This document shows, piece by piece, positions 9,401-18,452 of a DNA stretch of 64,000 nucleotides. Origin of the DNA: a virus. The translations under genes and the position numbers were made by a program. Under the pieces are notes generated by a model that was not told the DNA's origin, ran no database searches, and was given only the letters and a program-made list of their open reading frames with translations. Positions within the stretch are counted from its first letter, which is position 1. Each line of letters begins with the position of its first letter. The stretch covers positions 1 through 64,000 of the IMG/VR virus record IMGVR_UViG_3300042549_008472; one strand, 5' to 3'.

Positions 9401-12400
9401 CTGACCCAGAACCAGTTACAGATTTTACTTGTCGTCCTATCAGACATTTTAAATTCCCAGACAATAGTAAAAGCCCTTTCATTTATAATAATAAGCAAGC
9501 ACCTTTCAGTGGCTCTTTAATTTTCCCTTTAGGAATAACTATTCCTGAAACACTTATCAATTCATTTCTTGATATAGCCGTAAAAAATAATTTAATATCA
9601 GCAGAGAGAAGAAATAAAATAGTAGGCTATGAAATAGTAAGAGGAGATTTGTCAAAAAACAGGTCAATTGTTGCATCAGGACTTTTATATGATTACAGAA
9701 AGTATAAAGAGAAGAACAAAGACATCTATTATTCAAATTATCCTTTCAATGATTTAGGGGCGGATAAATTAAACTTAGACTCTTCGGGTACACCTATAAA
9801 TCATCCCTACCTAGGCAAGGCAAACGATAAATTCTCATTTCACTCACCCGAAACAGATTACTTTAAAGTGCCTTCAACTTCTGAAATGTCTGTACAAGGG
9901 TATATGTATGGGACAAGCAGAGGTAATTTTGACGAAGTAGAGAGACACTCTAAGTGGGTTATATTGTCTCCAAAAGCAAAAGATACAGCAAACCTTTTAG
10001 CGGCATTAGAAACAGCAACAGAAGTAGCAGTGAATGTAGCTCAAAGTGCTGAGGCTTGGAGAGTAGGCGGAGGTCTATATTTTACAGCAAATCCTGTGGG
10101 GATAGGTTTGAATATTGCTTCGGCGGCACTATCTGCAATAAGCTCAGTTTTAGCTAACTTTGGAAGATACAGATATGAATGGTTGAAAGCTTTCAGAGAT
10201 TTAGGACAGCCTCAAAATTTTGCTTATTACTATTATGCGGAGGGAAAATATAACTATTTAAACACTATTCAAGAAGAGGGTAACAAGTTAAGAGCATTAC
10301 AGGTAGCTAAATACATAAGGGAGGGTAACGCAACCACTACAAACAGAGTGACAGGAGAGATTGTCTCCATAAACAACATAGACAGAGAAAGGAGTATGTT
10401 TATAAGTTTGGGGGAAAATAACAAATTAGAATATCCCGCATCCTATGTAAACTATGACAATAATAAAAGCGACTTTAACAAATCTTCTTTAACATTCTCA
10501 TCGGAGTCAAATCTTTGTGAAACAGGTAAAAGCTCAGAGATTCAAAAGAATGTTGCAAGTCCTTATGTTGCTTTAAAAAACTACATCCCATCTCAGTACG
10601 GTACTATAAATTCTATTAATTGGTTAAGTACAGGCTATCAAGGAGATTTAAAAAATGTGAAGCAAGGATGCCTTTCTATTTTTGGAGGCGACACTTTAAT
10701 AAATCGACACACTTTAAAAAGAAAGATACCTTTGTTTGTGTCTGATGCCACTTATTTACCTGATTTAATACCTTTCAATTACAAATTTTATAGTAACATA
10801 GGGAAGAACCCTAGATTTTACGTAGACTATGAAGTTCTAACCAATTTTTCAAGAGGTTCTGCAACTTTACCAGATATTGATTACGATTTAAGGTTTGATT
10901 GTTCGTCAAGAAGTGGTAATTATTACAGACCACCAAGTAAATTTTATTTATATTATTATGGTGTTCCTAGTTTTCTAACTGAGACTAGAATAAACACTGT
11001 TGCAAGAACGGCAGGTAAAGAACCAAAAGATGACTTTTATCCTAATTATGGAGATTTAAATAGATTAACGCAAGAAAAAAGAGTATCTATAAGAACACAA
11101 GAAAAGTTTAACTACAATTCAGTTTACTCAAAAACAGGATTAAGTTTAGGTAGCAGAACTCTACCCACAAATTATAAAAAATCAGAGTTTAATTGTAGAG
11201 CAGATGCAGAGAATGGAGTAATGTATTCACTCCCTGACAACACTGAAAACAATTATACAGACCCTTGGACTATCTTCAGACCTAATAATCGCTATGAATT
11301 CCCTACAAGTTGGGGAAGATTAATAAGCATAAAAGGTATTGAAAACGAGGAAGTTTTAGTGCGACTTACAGACTCAACGGCTATTTTTAATTCAGTTGAC
11401 ACAACAGTAGATGATGGAACACCTGCGGAAATTCAAAACTTAGGCTCAGGAGGGGTATTTGCAAGAAGACCAAGAACTTTTCAAGCAACGGAGTTAGGGT
11501 ATGGTGGTACGCAATCACATCAGTCGATTTCAACTGAATTCGGACATTTCCACGTAGATGCAAAAAGAGGACAAGTAATACAAGTAAATGGCGGAAAAGG
11601 AGGAATGCAAGAGATATCTTCTTTCATTGACGGTAAGCCATCAGGAATGAGAAACTGGTTTAAAGAACAATTACCATTTAAGATACTAAACTACTTTCCA
11701 AATTTAGACGTAGATAATCCTTACAATGGAGTTGGAATCTCTATGGGCTATGACAGCCGTTTTAAAAGATTGTTCATAACTAAGAAAGACTACTTACCAA
11801 TAGGTAAGTGTAAATCATGTGAGAATGACAATTTAGTAGTAAATGGCTCTTTAACTTCAAACTTGAATGGTTGGGATAATTCCGAGGAAGGATACACTTG
11901 GAACGCAGGTAAAATGTGGAACACTGATTCAGCAGATGTAAGTCCTAAAATAAAACAAAACATACTAACTGTTGGGAAAACCTATAGAATAACTTTCGAC
12001 CTTTTTATAAATCCAAATTGTCAAGAAACATTTAGCGAAGAAACTCCAATAAAATTTGTAAAAGTTTTTACAGGAACTACGGAATCAGATTATATAATAG
12101 AAGAGGGAAGTACAACACAGTCATTAATATTAACTTGTACAGGTAACAGTACTTTTGCATTACAGACAGGTTTTTCATGTGCCGCTGATATAGGTTACTT
12201 ATACAACAGTGTAGGAATAGATAATGTTTGTGTAGTAGAGTTTGAACCAAGCCCTTTATGTTGTTTAGAAGAGGTTGATGGACAACTATTCTACAATGTA
12301 ACTGAATGCGAAGACGTAGACACTACCCCAACTTGTCAAACAGGGTATACTTTCAACAGTGAAAGTCAAATGTGTGAAAGAACAACAGTAAGTAGTTTAT

Positions 12401-13917
12401 GTCCAATATCCTACACATATAATGAGTCTAATGGACAATGTGAGCTATCATTAGACAATTGCGAGTCAGACATTGTATTCGTTATGGATAATTCAAGCAG
12501 TATTAACTCAACAGAAATAGAACAGCTAAACGATTTTGTAGCTCAAGTTGTAACAGGTATTGAAGATGTAATATTAAACGGTAACACTAAAGTAGGTGTA
12601 ATAAAATTTGCGGAAGAGGGTGTTATAAAAACAGCATTAAGTTCTAATTTAACTACAATAAATGATGCCGTATATTCTACTAGGTCTGCTGGAAGTACAA
12701 ATGTCAATGACGGGCTATGTAAAGCGGAGCAAGTATTGAACGGAGTAGGTTCAAGAGACAACGCACTTAAAAAAATAATCTTGGTAGTAGATGGTTCACA
12801 AAATGCTTCATCTTCAACACCTTGTGGTACACCAAATACAGTACAAGGAAGTTTAACTTTCGCAAGACAGTTAAAAGATGCAGGAGTAAATATAACTCTT
12901 GTAGTGCTAGGTTCGGAAGTAGAAAGGTCATTAGTGAAAATTAGATATGGAGGAGAAGATGGAACAGGATATACAGATTATCCGTTACCGTCAATTGGTA
13001 CAGGTTTATATGGTTATGCAACTTATGAAGCAGAATTTGAAACAGTTGGTGCGATAGTTGATAGTATAACTAATCAATTAGGTTGTACAAGTACAGTACC
13101 TGCAATACCCTGTGATGAACCAAATGTAGAGCAAGGTACTTGCACAACTTTGGAACAAGTAGAGCCGACTTACGTACAAACAACAGTACCTGCCGACTAT
13201 TCGGATGAAACTTTGTTTAAAGACGTATCTTGGACTATTGCATTTAGTTTAGTAGAAAGAAAATGGATTGGGTGGTATGACTATAAACCTAATTACTACA
13301 TAGCTCATCAAAATTATTTCCAAACAGGAATTAGAGGAGGAGGGTTGTGGTCACACTTATTGACTAACAAATCTTACCAAGTTTTTTATGGAGAATTAAA
13401 ACCATTTGAAATTATATATAAATCTCAATATGGTATTCAGAATTCAACTTTGAAAAACATTAAAATTGAAGCAGATGTTTTAAGATATCACAACTTATAT
13501 GATTATGCTTTTATTGATGATAAGTTTTTCACTAAGGCGACTATATTTACAAATGGAATGAACACAGGAGTTCTAAATTTAGTAAATAATACAGGACAGA
13601 TGAATTTAGTTTCAAAGTATCCTATAACAGCACCTGATGGGAATTCGCAGTCTATACTCTACTCTAAAACAGATAATAAATACAGCTTAAACTACTTCTA
13701 CAACAGAAGTCTCAGAAGTGGAACTAATACACCAAATATGTTGTATGACGATATGGCTATAAGAAGACGAGTAAATACAAACTTTGTAAAATTCGGCGGA
13801 AAGAAAACTTTAGAATTTATAAGAGGAGGATTCTACTATATACAACTAAAACAAGATGTAGAAAGCAGACTGAGATTTAATTTAAACATAGGGATAATAC
13901 AAGAAGACAAGATATAA
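6454..13917 (+). CDS. Giant muzzle-like tail protein with inserted von Willebrand A domain
   Basis: 2487 residues. The start (INTFQKGLNRDSQYLSEGEY) and early residues match the N-terminus of crAss-like muzzle/tail stabilisation proteins, which form the distal tail barrel. The body is beta-rich with several Cys-rich acidic stretches, e.g. CYEVCEGEDC near residue 572. Unusually, residues about 2004-2205 form a VWA domain with a complete metal site: DNSSS at 2012-2016, the Thr of GSTN at 2082 and the Asp of VVDG at 2113. Around it lie Cys-rich linkers, and the C-terminus returns to muzzle-like sequence. The VWA domain could bind a host surface protein or glycan. It is longer than the family members I recall. 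Confidence 0.7.
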   Translation: MENKINTFQKGLNRDSQYLSEGEYDTLINGNFDSYDTSFILTNEMSNLLSSRFKQGFEVIHATNDTLSNTTYFFLVNETTGEGEFGQIKNLQTVNNLQDLPSECDTCGLTNDLATPLEEIEQVPLNTYQTLLSDTCKVNKKEGFNFSIAHPIKFSVIKNEKCGKVIYFTDDYNPFRYIKIDKILDYFIQNVPCTDDIELNCIDFDDLRVFKLHNFPTITPIEIQSGGRLEEGVYEFALAYTDEEGSEITEYTSITNPITIIDPNQVNKENQTDGSQTNYAIRLQVEGLDTNFSHYKIIVVQTLAKNLGVSSYFEEGVHTTDDNIVVYSGDSNKKTSSINTLTLKNVFLERVGMVGASNNTLFVGGLTFEKEDNLQPVVNFLGEFIQWQTHIATEDLYNDGINTSKFAGINRDEVVPYGIKFLYDGGHKSSIFPLIARQAIASDLIVLSDTNKDVQSINSFDDCTTTARTKKWQFYNTATVDSGFCGNDEIETTPVTETVEKICYIEDIDESLDQSITILLDEPYTNLLTYIEQVVENGDCTTAFAGTDLCELLDVTNYTETCGDNLFKNCYEVCEGEDCYEVCEDEDFCTTPELLESTIEITSIEGVTEVFTEVGFPEDYSKLKSPDYCNLYTRSADKGEYIQDNEFEVLYMFWEEDGGDLFFDKALFRDYNFSNITCASADEILEYSDSNSYYQGYFHNYIGAVEIEDLQTNKNAFEDISNPKALFTDKIHKDVLWYKGLTLNRDVFILELTKFKIINGADDILTGNANPQQKVRISVFNKCGDTDPIFSEILDLRTAGKQYRIEVLEDSIIVDNTTTIETYTLTNPFSGGVFYVAIDTPLVATSGITSYDEPKDNTIIDKYRSAPPEACYGIVLRNVQYSEVTVTWERITTRKKSIYEATCTYDQPIVQDCTAVPYKKGNFAYWESTEEYPDNNELFNSSNIEIAPNDIPLEFRSKFENKFVQSNTGGKYNWKTSLKRENSDPEPVTDFTCRPIRHFKFPDNSKSPFIYNNKQAPFSGSLIFPLGITIPETLINSFLDIAVKNNLISAERRNKIVGYEIVRGDLSKNRSIVASGLLYDYRKYKEKNKDIYYSNYPFNDLGADKLNLDSSGTPINHPYLGKANDKFSFHSPETDYFKVPSTSEMSVQGYMYGTSRGNFDEVERHSKWVILSPKAKDTANLLAALETATEVAVNVAQSAEAWRVGGGLYFTANPVGIGLNIASAALSAISSVLANFGRYRYEWLKAFRDLGQPQNFAYYYYAEGKYNYLNTIQEEGNKLRALQVAKYIREGNATTTNRVTGEIVSINNIDRERSMFISLGENNKLEYPASYVNYDNNKSDFNKSSLTFSSESNLCETGKSSEIQKNVASPYVALKNYIPSQYGTINSINWLSTGYQGDLKNVKQGCLSIFGGDTLINRHTLKRKIPLFVSDATYLPDLIPFNYKFYSNIGKNPRFYVDYEVLTNFSRGSATLPDIDYDLRFDCSSRSGNYYRPPSKFYLYYYGVPSFLTETRINTVARTAGKEPKDDFYPNYGDLNRLTQEKRVSIRTQEKFNYNSVYSKTGLSLGSRTLPTNYKKSEFNCRADAENGVMYSLPDNTENNYTDPWTIFRPNNRYEFPTSWGRLISIKGIENEEVLVRLTDSTAIFNSVDTTVDDGTPAEIQNLGSGGVFARRPRTFQATELGYGGTQSHQSISTEFGHFHVDAKRGQVIQVNGGKGGMQEISSFIDGKPSGMRNWFKEQLPFKILNYFPNLDVDNPYNGVGISMGYDSRFKRLFITKKDYLPIGKCKSCENDNLVVNGSLTSNLNGWDNSEEGYTWNAGKMWNTDSADVSPKIKQNILTVGKTYRITFDLFINPNCQETFSEETPIKFVKVFTGTTESDYIIEEGSTTQSLILTCTGNSTFALQTGFSCAADIGYLYNSVGIDNVCVVEFEPSPLCCLEEVDGQLFYNVTECEDVDTTPTCQTGYTFNSESQMCERTTVSSLCPISYTYNESNGQCELSLDNCESDIVFVMDNSSSINSTEIEQLNDFVAQVVTGIEDVILNGNTKVGVIKFAEEGVIKTALSSNLTTINDAVYSTRSAGSTNVNDGLCKAEQVLNGVGSRDNALKKIILVVDGSQNASSSTPCGTPNTVQGSLTFARQLKDAGVNITLVVLGSEVERSLVKIRYGGEDGTGYTDYPLPSIGTGLYGYATYEAEFETVGAIVDSITNQLGCTSTVPAIPCDEPNVEQGTCTTLEQVEPTYVQTTVPADYSDETLFKDVSWTIAFSLVERKWIGWYDYKPNYYIAHQNYFQTGIRGGGLWSHLLTNKSYQVFYGELKPFEIIYKSQYGIQNSTLKNIKIEADVLRYHNLYDYAFIDDKFFTKATIFTNGMNTGVLNLVNNTGQMNLVSKYPITAPDGNSQSILYSKTDNKYSLNYFYNRSLRSGTNTPNMLYDDMAIRRRVNTNFVKFGGKKTLEFIRGGFYYIQLKQDVESRLRFNLNIGIIQEDKI

Positions 13918-13919
13918 AG

Positions 13920-15539
13920 ATGGCAAAAAATCCAAAACAAGATAAAGCATATAGATTTTTTATAAGTAAGGGATACTCTCCAAGTGCGGCTTCGGGAATT
14001 GTAGGTAATCTAGATTATGAGAGTGGTCTAGATACCTCAATTGAGGGAGACAAAGGGTATAAAGGCGGTTCGTCTTATGGTATAGCTCAGTTTAGAGGAG
14101 AGCGATTACAACGTCTCAAAAAGATGTATGGGGAGAATTGGACAGACTTTGACAATCAATTGAACTTTGTGGATTGGGAGCTAAATAACACGCATAAAAA
14201 GGCGAGAAATATATTAAAAAGTGCAAAAGATTTTCACGTAGCAGGACAAGCTTTCTCTGATTACTATGAAATCCCACAGAAAAAATACGCGGAAAATAAA
14301 AACCGAAGAGACAGAGTAGAATTAATTCATAGAAGATTTGCAAATCAAGATAACTATTATGCACAAGAAGAATCAGAACCACAAGCAGTACAGCAAAATC
14401 CCGAAATGGACATTCAAGTACCTGATTATGTAAAACAGATAGAAGAGCAGAATAATAGAAATTTAAGATATTTTGCCGAACAAGAAGAAAAGCTTAAATT
14501 TGCAGAATCAGAGTTAGATAAAAAGACTGCACAACTCGACGAAAAAATACAAGAGAGAAACTTCATAAACGACTTACTTAAAGCAACCAATGTTCAATAT
14601 AATGAAGAACAACCTACACAAGAGTTTCAAACAGGAGGTAGAGCACCTATCGTAGTCACAGATAAAAATGACCCAAGATATAGAGCTTATCAAGATAGTT
14701 TGAGTTTATACAACAATTACAATGATGTAATTATTAACCTAAAAAATAAAAAATATGAAGAAAAATCTCCAATTAAGACTATTAAAAAAATGTACTCAAA
14801 TTGGGATTTTGCAAAAAATAAAGCTGAAGAAAAACCAAAAACTACAGGATTAAAAAAAGTTAGTGGTAATTTATATTCTGTAAACGATTTTATACCTGCA
14901 ACAGTAAATAAAAATTTACCTGAACAATTATTCTCTAATTTTATAGAGCCAGCAGGAACTCAAATTTTTTATAATAGCTCAGTGTACGGTAAAAATGTAT
15001 TTCATCCTAAAAAAATAGATAATAAGATTATAGATGAATTAGAGAGAGATGATGAAAATTGGTTTACTGCGAAACCTGACTACAGAGTAGTAGCAAATTA
15101 TTCAAATGTAAAACCTAAACAACAGGTAATAGTTGAGCCAAAACAACAAACTGTACAACCAACATCATTTCAAGCACCAACGCAACCTCCACAAATAAGA
15201 GACGCTCAACCAACAAAACAAATAACTCCCGCAGGAATACAAACACAAGCACAACTTCCACAAGGAGAAGAACTACAACAAAGAACTTACGCTAAAATAC
15301 CAACTTCATATAATGTAAACAGTCAAAGATTTAATATGACAGGAGAAAATCCTTACTATGATTTTAATGCTGAAAATGCAGATTATGAAACAGCTCTCAG
15401 AGCAAAAATGGCGGCAGAAACTTATAACTCAGACATTGAAAACAGATATGGTAATGAAGAATCTTTAAAAAACCCAAAAGCGGTGGAGAGATTAAAAAAA
15501 CTAAGACAAAAAGTACAGATAACTCCGAATTACAATTAA
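13920..15539 (+). CDS. Virion peptidoglycan hydrolase with long C-terminal tail
   Basis: 539 residues. The first 130 match the phage tail-lysozyme fold: YSPSAASGIVGNLDYESG with a likely catalytic Glu at residue 34, then GSSYGIAQF and FDNQLNFVDWEL. Residues about 160-215 are a coiled coil, and 400-450 are Gln/Pro-rich and probably disordered. Role: local cell-wall opening during ejection. It lies two bases after the muzzle-like gene and before the cargo genes. No separate endolysin was found in the window, so this could also contribute to release, but its position argues for a virion part. Confidence 0.75.
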   Translation: MAKNPKQDKAYRFFISKGYSPSAASGIVGNLDYESGLDTSIEGDKGYKGGSSYGIAQFRGERLQRLKKMYGENWTDFDNQLNFVDWELNNTHKKARNILKSAKDFHVAGQAFSDYYEIPQKKYAENKNRRDRVELIHRRFANQDNYYAQEESEPQAVQQNPEMDIQVPDYVKQIEEQNNRNLRYFAEQEEKLKFAESELDKKTAQLDEKIQERNFINDLLKATNVQYNEEQPTQEFQTGGRAPIVVTDKNDPRYRAYQDSLSLYNNYNDVIINLKNKKYEEKSPIKTIKKMYSNWDFAKNKAEEKPKTTGLKKVSGNLYSVNDFIPATVNKNLPEQLFSNFIEPAGTQIFYNSSVYGKNVFHPKKIDNKIIDELERDDENWFTAKPDYRVVANYSNVKPKQQVIVEPKQQTVQPTSFQAPTQPPQIRDAQPTKQITPAGIQTQAQLPQGEELQQRTYAKIPTSYNVNSQRFNMTGENPYYDFNAENADYETALRAKMAAETYNSDIENRYGNEESLKNPKAVERLKKLRQKVQITPNYN

Positions 15540-15542
15540 AAA

Positions 15543-18395
15543 ATGAAAAACAATAAGAAAAAATATAAAAGAGGTGGCGGAATAAACACAACAGGATACA
15601 AAGAAAATACACCAACAGAAAATAACCTGTACAACATAATTCCTAATACTTCTAATATTACGATGAAAGAAGTCGATGATAACATTATGGGAGCTTCCTA
15701 TGATGCAAATGGAAATCTTACGTCTATGAAATTTATGAAACCTGAACAAGATTATCAGTATCCACCTAATACGGAAGCTGTTTATGAAGTACCTCAATAT
15801 CAAGTGGCAGGAGTAGCTGATTGGCAAAACCTTTTTGGAAACTTGCCAAATACACCAAAACCTACTTCTCAAGTAAATGCACAACCACCTGCAAAACAAG
15901 TGTGGAATACATCAACAGGAAAGTATGAAAATGTAAATTCTCAGTCATCGGCGGGAAACACGCCAATAAACTCCCCAGTTATTACTCCAAGCAGTAATTC
16001 GTTAGGAACAGCAAGACCCCAAGTAGAAAGTGGGATAAAGAAGACAACCCCTATGGAAGTAAAAGACCCTATGCAAACTATGCAAGAAAACGCCCTAGCT
16101 ACAACTACACAATTTGAAAATACAAACGCAAATGGGGAGGCTGAACAAGGTTTTCAAAACCCACAAAACAGTAAGTATCAGTTTATAAATCCTTACGCAA
16201 CTGGATTTGATATCCCCAGTGCCGCAGTAATGTTAGGACAAGGTATTGAATCAGGGAATGCTTTTGACATAGGAGTTTCAGGATTAAAATTAGCAACAGG
16301 ACTTGCAAGAAATGTTGTAGGTGGAATGGGTGCAGAAAATCGCCGTCAAAATGTAATGCAAGATGCAACAGAAAGATACAGAGAAAGTTTAACACCTGGT
16401 GAACAATATTATCAAGACGGAGGACAACAAGCTCCACCACCATCACAAGAAGAAATTATGCAAATGGTAGCACAAGCTTTACAGCAAGGAGCGCAACCAG
16501 AAGAAGTGTTACAACAACTTTTATCTATGGGGATTCCACAAGAAGTTGCTACTCAACTAATTCAAGGAGCTATGCAAGGTGGTCAAGAACCACAATACAT
16601 GGAAGAAGGTGGTATTGCAAAAGTTTTAACAGGGGAGTATATACAAGAGCCTCAAGACGTTGAAGATGAGGAAGTTGTTGCAGAAATAGAAGCGGGAGAA
16701 TTTATTTTAAACTCAGAAACAGGTAAAATAACCAAAGCTTTAGGAAAGACACATGAAAGCGGAGGCATAGTAGTAACAGCAGAGCAATTGCCACCAAACT
16801 CCTTAATAATCTCCGACCACTTGAAATTAGGCGACAATGCAAAATACTACAAAGACAACTTTGAATTAGACGTAAAACCAAAAGACACATTTGCAAAAGT
16901 ATTGGATAGCTTTACTAAAAAGTCAGGTTTACAAAAATTAGTTGATGAGCAAGAAGACTACATTAAGTCTTTAGAGAAAGAAACTAAAAAAGAAAAACAA
17001 GATGAAACAGTTCAACTAAATCAAAGATTTTTACAAAGTAAGATTGAGGAAATAGAAAAGAAAAAAGAACCGTTAGAAAAAGTGAGGATGGATTTATTTC
17101 AAGATGTGTTTGAAAAACAAGAGGCGGGAAAGAAAGTTGAAAAAGAACAAATGGAATTTCAAAACGGAGGGATGTACAATGGAGACTTAATAATGGAGTA
17201 TGCCAATAAGTATAATATTTCACCTGACCGAGCAAATCAAATAGTACAAGAATATAGAAACGGTGGAAAAAATATACCCATGTACCAAGACGGTAAAGGC
17301 AGATTTGACGCTTGGTACGCAGATGCCCAAGCAAATGGATATACAGGGGTAAAAGACGTAGGTGCTATACAAACTTGGCTAGCTCAAAACAATCCTCAGT
17401 TGGTAGAGGACTACTTCGTCAAAAATAGACAAGGTATGACAGCTAAACATATTGACATACTTAAACAAAAAAATCCGCAAGCATTTAAAGATTTAGGCAT
17501 AGATATTAACAAAGCTTCTGCTCAACTAACACCTGAAGAAAAGTTCAAACTACAAGACGCTCTGTCACCAACTTTAGATAGAAACTTTTGGTTAGAGGGA
17601 TTTCAAGACCAAAAGAAAGACAGGAGATTTCCTATGCAAGGTGTCACTATATCTGCACCCATGACAGGAACGTATGATAATACTATTAAAGCACCTTTAA
17701 TGCCGTCAAATCCTTATGAAGCACCGTTAGTAGACCCTTACAACCCACCAACAACTACCCCAACAGAGGAAAGAAGAGACCCACGAACAGGAATTTTACT
17801 ATTACCTGACCAAACACCACTCTCTCCTCAAAGTTTAGCACCTGCTCTAAAAATAGACAGAAGATTTGATAGAGTAGAAGCTATGCAAGTAACACCTGAA
17901 GCAAGTATAGCTGAATTAAGACGACAAGAAAAAGCGGCAATAGATTCTTACAGTTCACTCCCTGATTCTCAAAGAGCCGCCGCAATAGCACAAGTTCAGT
18001 CTAACACTCAAGATAAAATTGCTCAAATTTCAGCACAAGTACAAGGACAAAATGTGGCTTCTAAATTACAAGCAGATACAACAAACGCAGGAATTCAAAT
18101 GCAAGAAGAAAATGCGAGAGGAACAGACTTATTAAGTTATGAACAGAGAATACAAACAGCTTCTGACAAAACCTTTCAAGACTTAAACAGATACTACAAT
18201 ACACTACAAAAAAATAACGTAGGTAATTTTAACACAGTTAACAACGTAAACCTTTTAAATGCAATGTATGATAATTACCAGTTTACAGGAAATGGAGTAG
18301 AGCAAGTAGGGGACAATCCTTATTTAAACTACGACAATAATGTAACACCCTCTACCACGACACCAAAAAGAAATCCTAGAAAGAGAAAAAATTAA
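15543..18395 (+). CDS. Large crAss-like virion cargo protein
   Basis: 950 residues. Residues about 365-440 carry a pattern I recall from crAss-like cargo proteins: EIEAGEFILN, TGKITKALGKTHESGG and LPPNSLIISD. This is followed by a charged coiled coil (about 470-545), low-complexity Gln-rich parts (300-350) and a Pro-rich linker (715-745). The C-terminus ends in basic KRNPRKRKN. Such proteins are packed in the tail and ejected with DNA. ATG three bases after the lysozyme stop; followed by a promoter before the next gene. Confidence 0.6.
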   Translation: MKNNKKKYKRGGGINTTGYKENTPTENNLYNIIPNTSNITMKEVDDNIMGASYDANGNLTSMKFMKPEQDYQYPPNTEAVYEVPQYQVAGVADWQNLFGNLPNTPKPTSQVNAQPPAKQVWNTSTGKYENVNSQSSAGNTPINSPVITPSSNSLGTARPQVESGIKKTTPMEVKDPMQTMQENALATTTQFENTNANGEAEQGFQNPQNSKYQFINPYATGFDIPSAAVMLGQGIESGNAFDIGVSGLKLATGLARNVVGGMGAENRRQNVMQDATERYRESLTPGEQYYQDGGQQAPPPSQEEIMQMVAQALQQGAQPEEVLQQLLSMGIPQEVATQLIQGAMQGGQEPQYMEEGGIAKVLTGEYIQEPQDVEDEEVVAEIEAGEFILNSETGKITKALGKTHESGGIVVTAEQLPPNSLIISDHLKLGDNAKYYKDNFELDVKPKDTFAKVLDSFTKKSGLQKLVDEQEDYIKSLEKETKKEKQDETVQLNQRFLQSKIEEIEKKKEPLEKVRMDLFQDVFEKQEAGKKVEKEQMEFQNGGMYNGDLIMEYANKYNISPDRANQIVQEYRNGGKNIPMYQDGKGRFDAWYADAQANGYTGVKDVGAIQTWLAQNNPQLVEDYFVKNRQGMTAKHIDILKQKNPQAFKDLGIDINKASAQLTPEEKFKLQDALSPTLDRNFWLEGFQDQKKDRRFPMQGVTISAPMTGTYDNTIKAPLMPSNPYEAPLVDPYNPPTTTPTEERRDPRTGILLLPDQTPLSPQSLAPALKIDRRFDRVEAMQVTPEASIAELRRQEKAAIDSYSSLPDSQRAAAIAQVQSNTQDKIAQISAQVQGQNVASKLQADTTNAGIQMQEENARGTDLLSYEQRIQTASDKTFQDLNRYYNTLQKNNVGNFNTVNNVNLLNAMYDNYQFTGNGVEQVGDNPYLNYDNNVTPSTTTPKRNPRKRKN

Positions 18396-18399
18396 TAAA

Positions 18400-18431
18400 C
18401 TTGCACAAAACAAATAAAATAGCTAAATTTG
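18400..18431 (+). promoter_or_regulatory. Bacteroidota-type internal promoter
   Basis: CTTG at 18400-18403, 20 bp, TAAATTTG at 18424-18431, in the 57-base gap between two cargo genes. Predicted start near 18437, about 16 bases before the ATG at 18453. Confidence 0.7.
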
Positions 18432-18452
18432 TAGCTTCAATAGAAACAGTCA

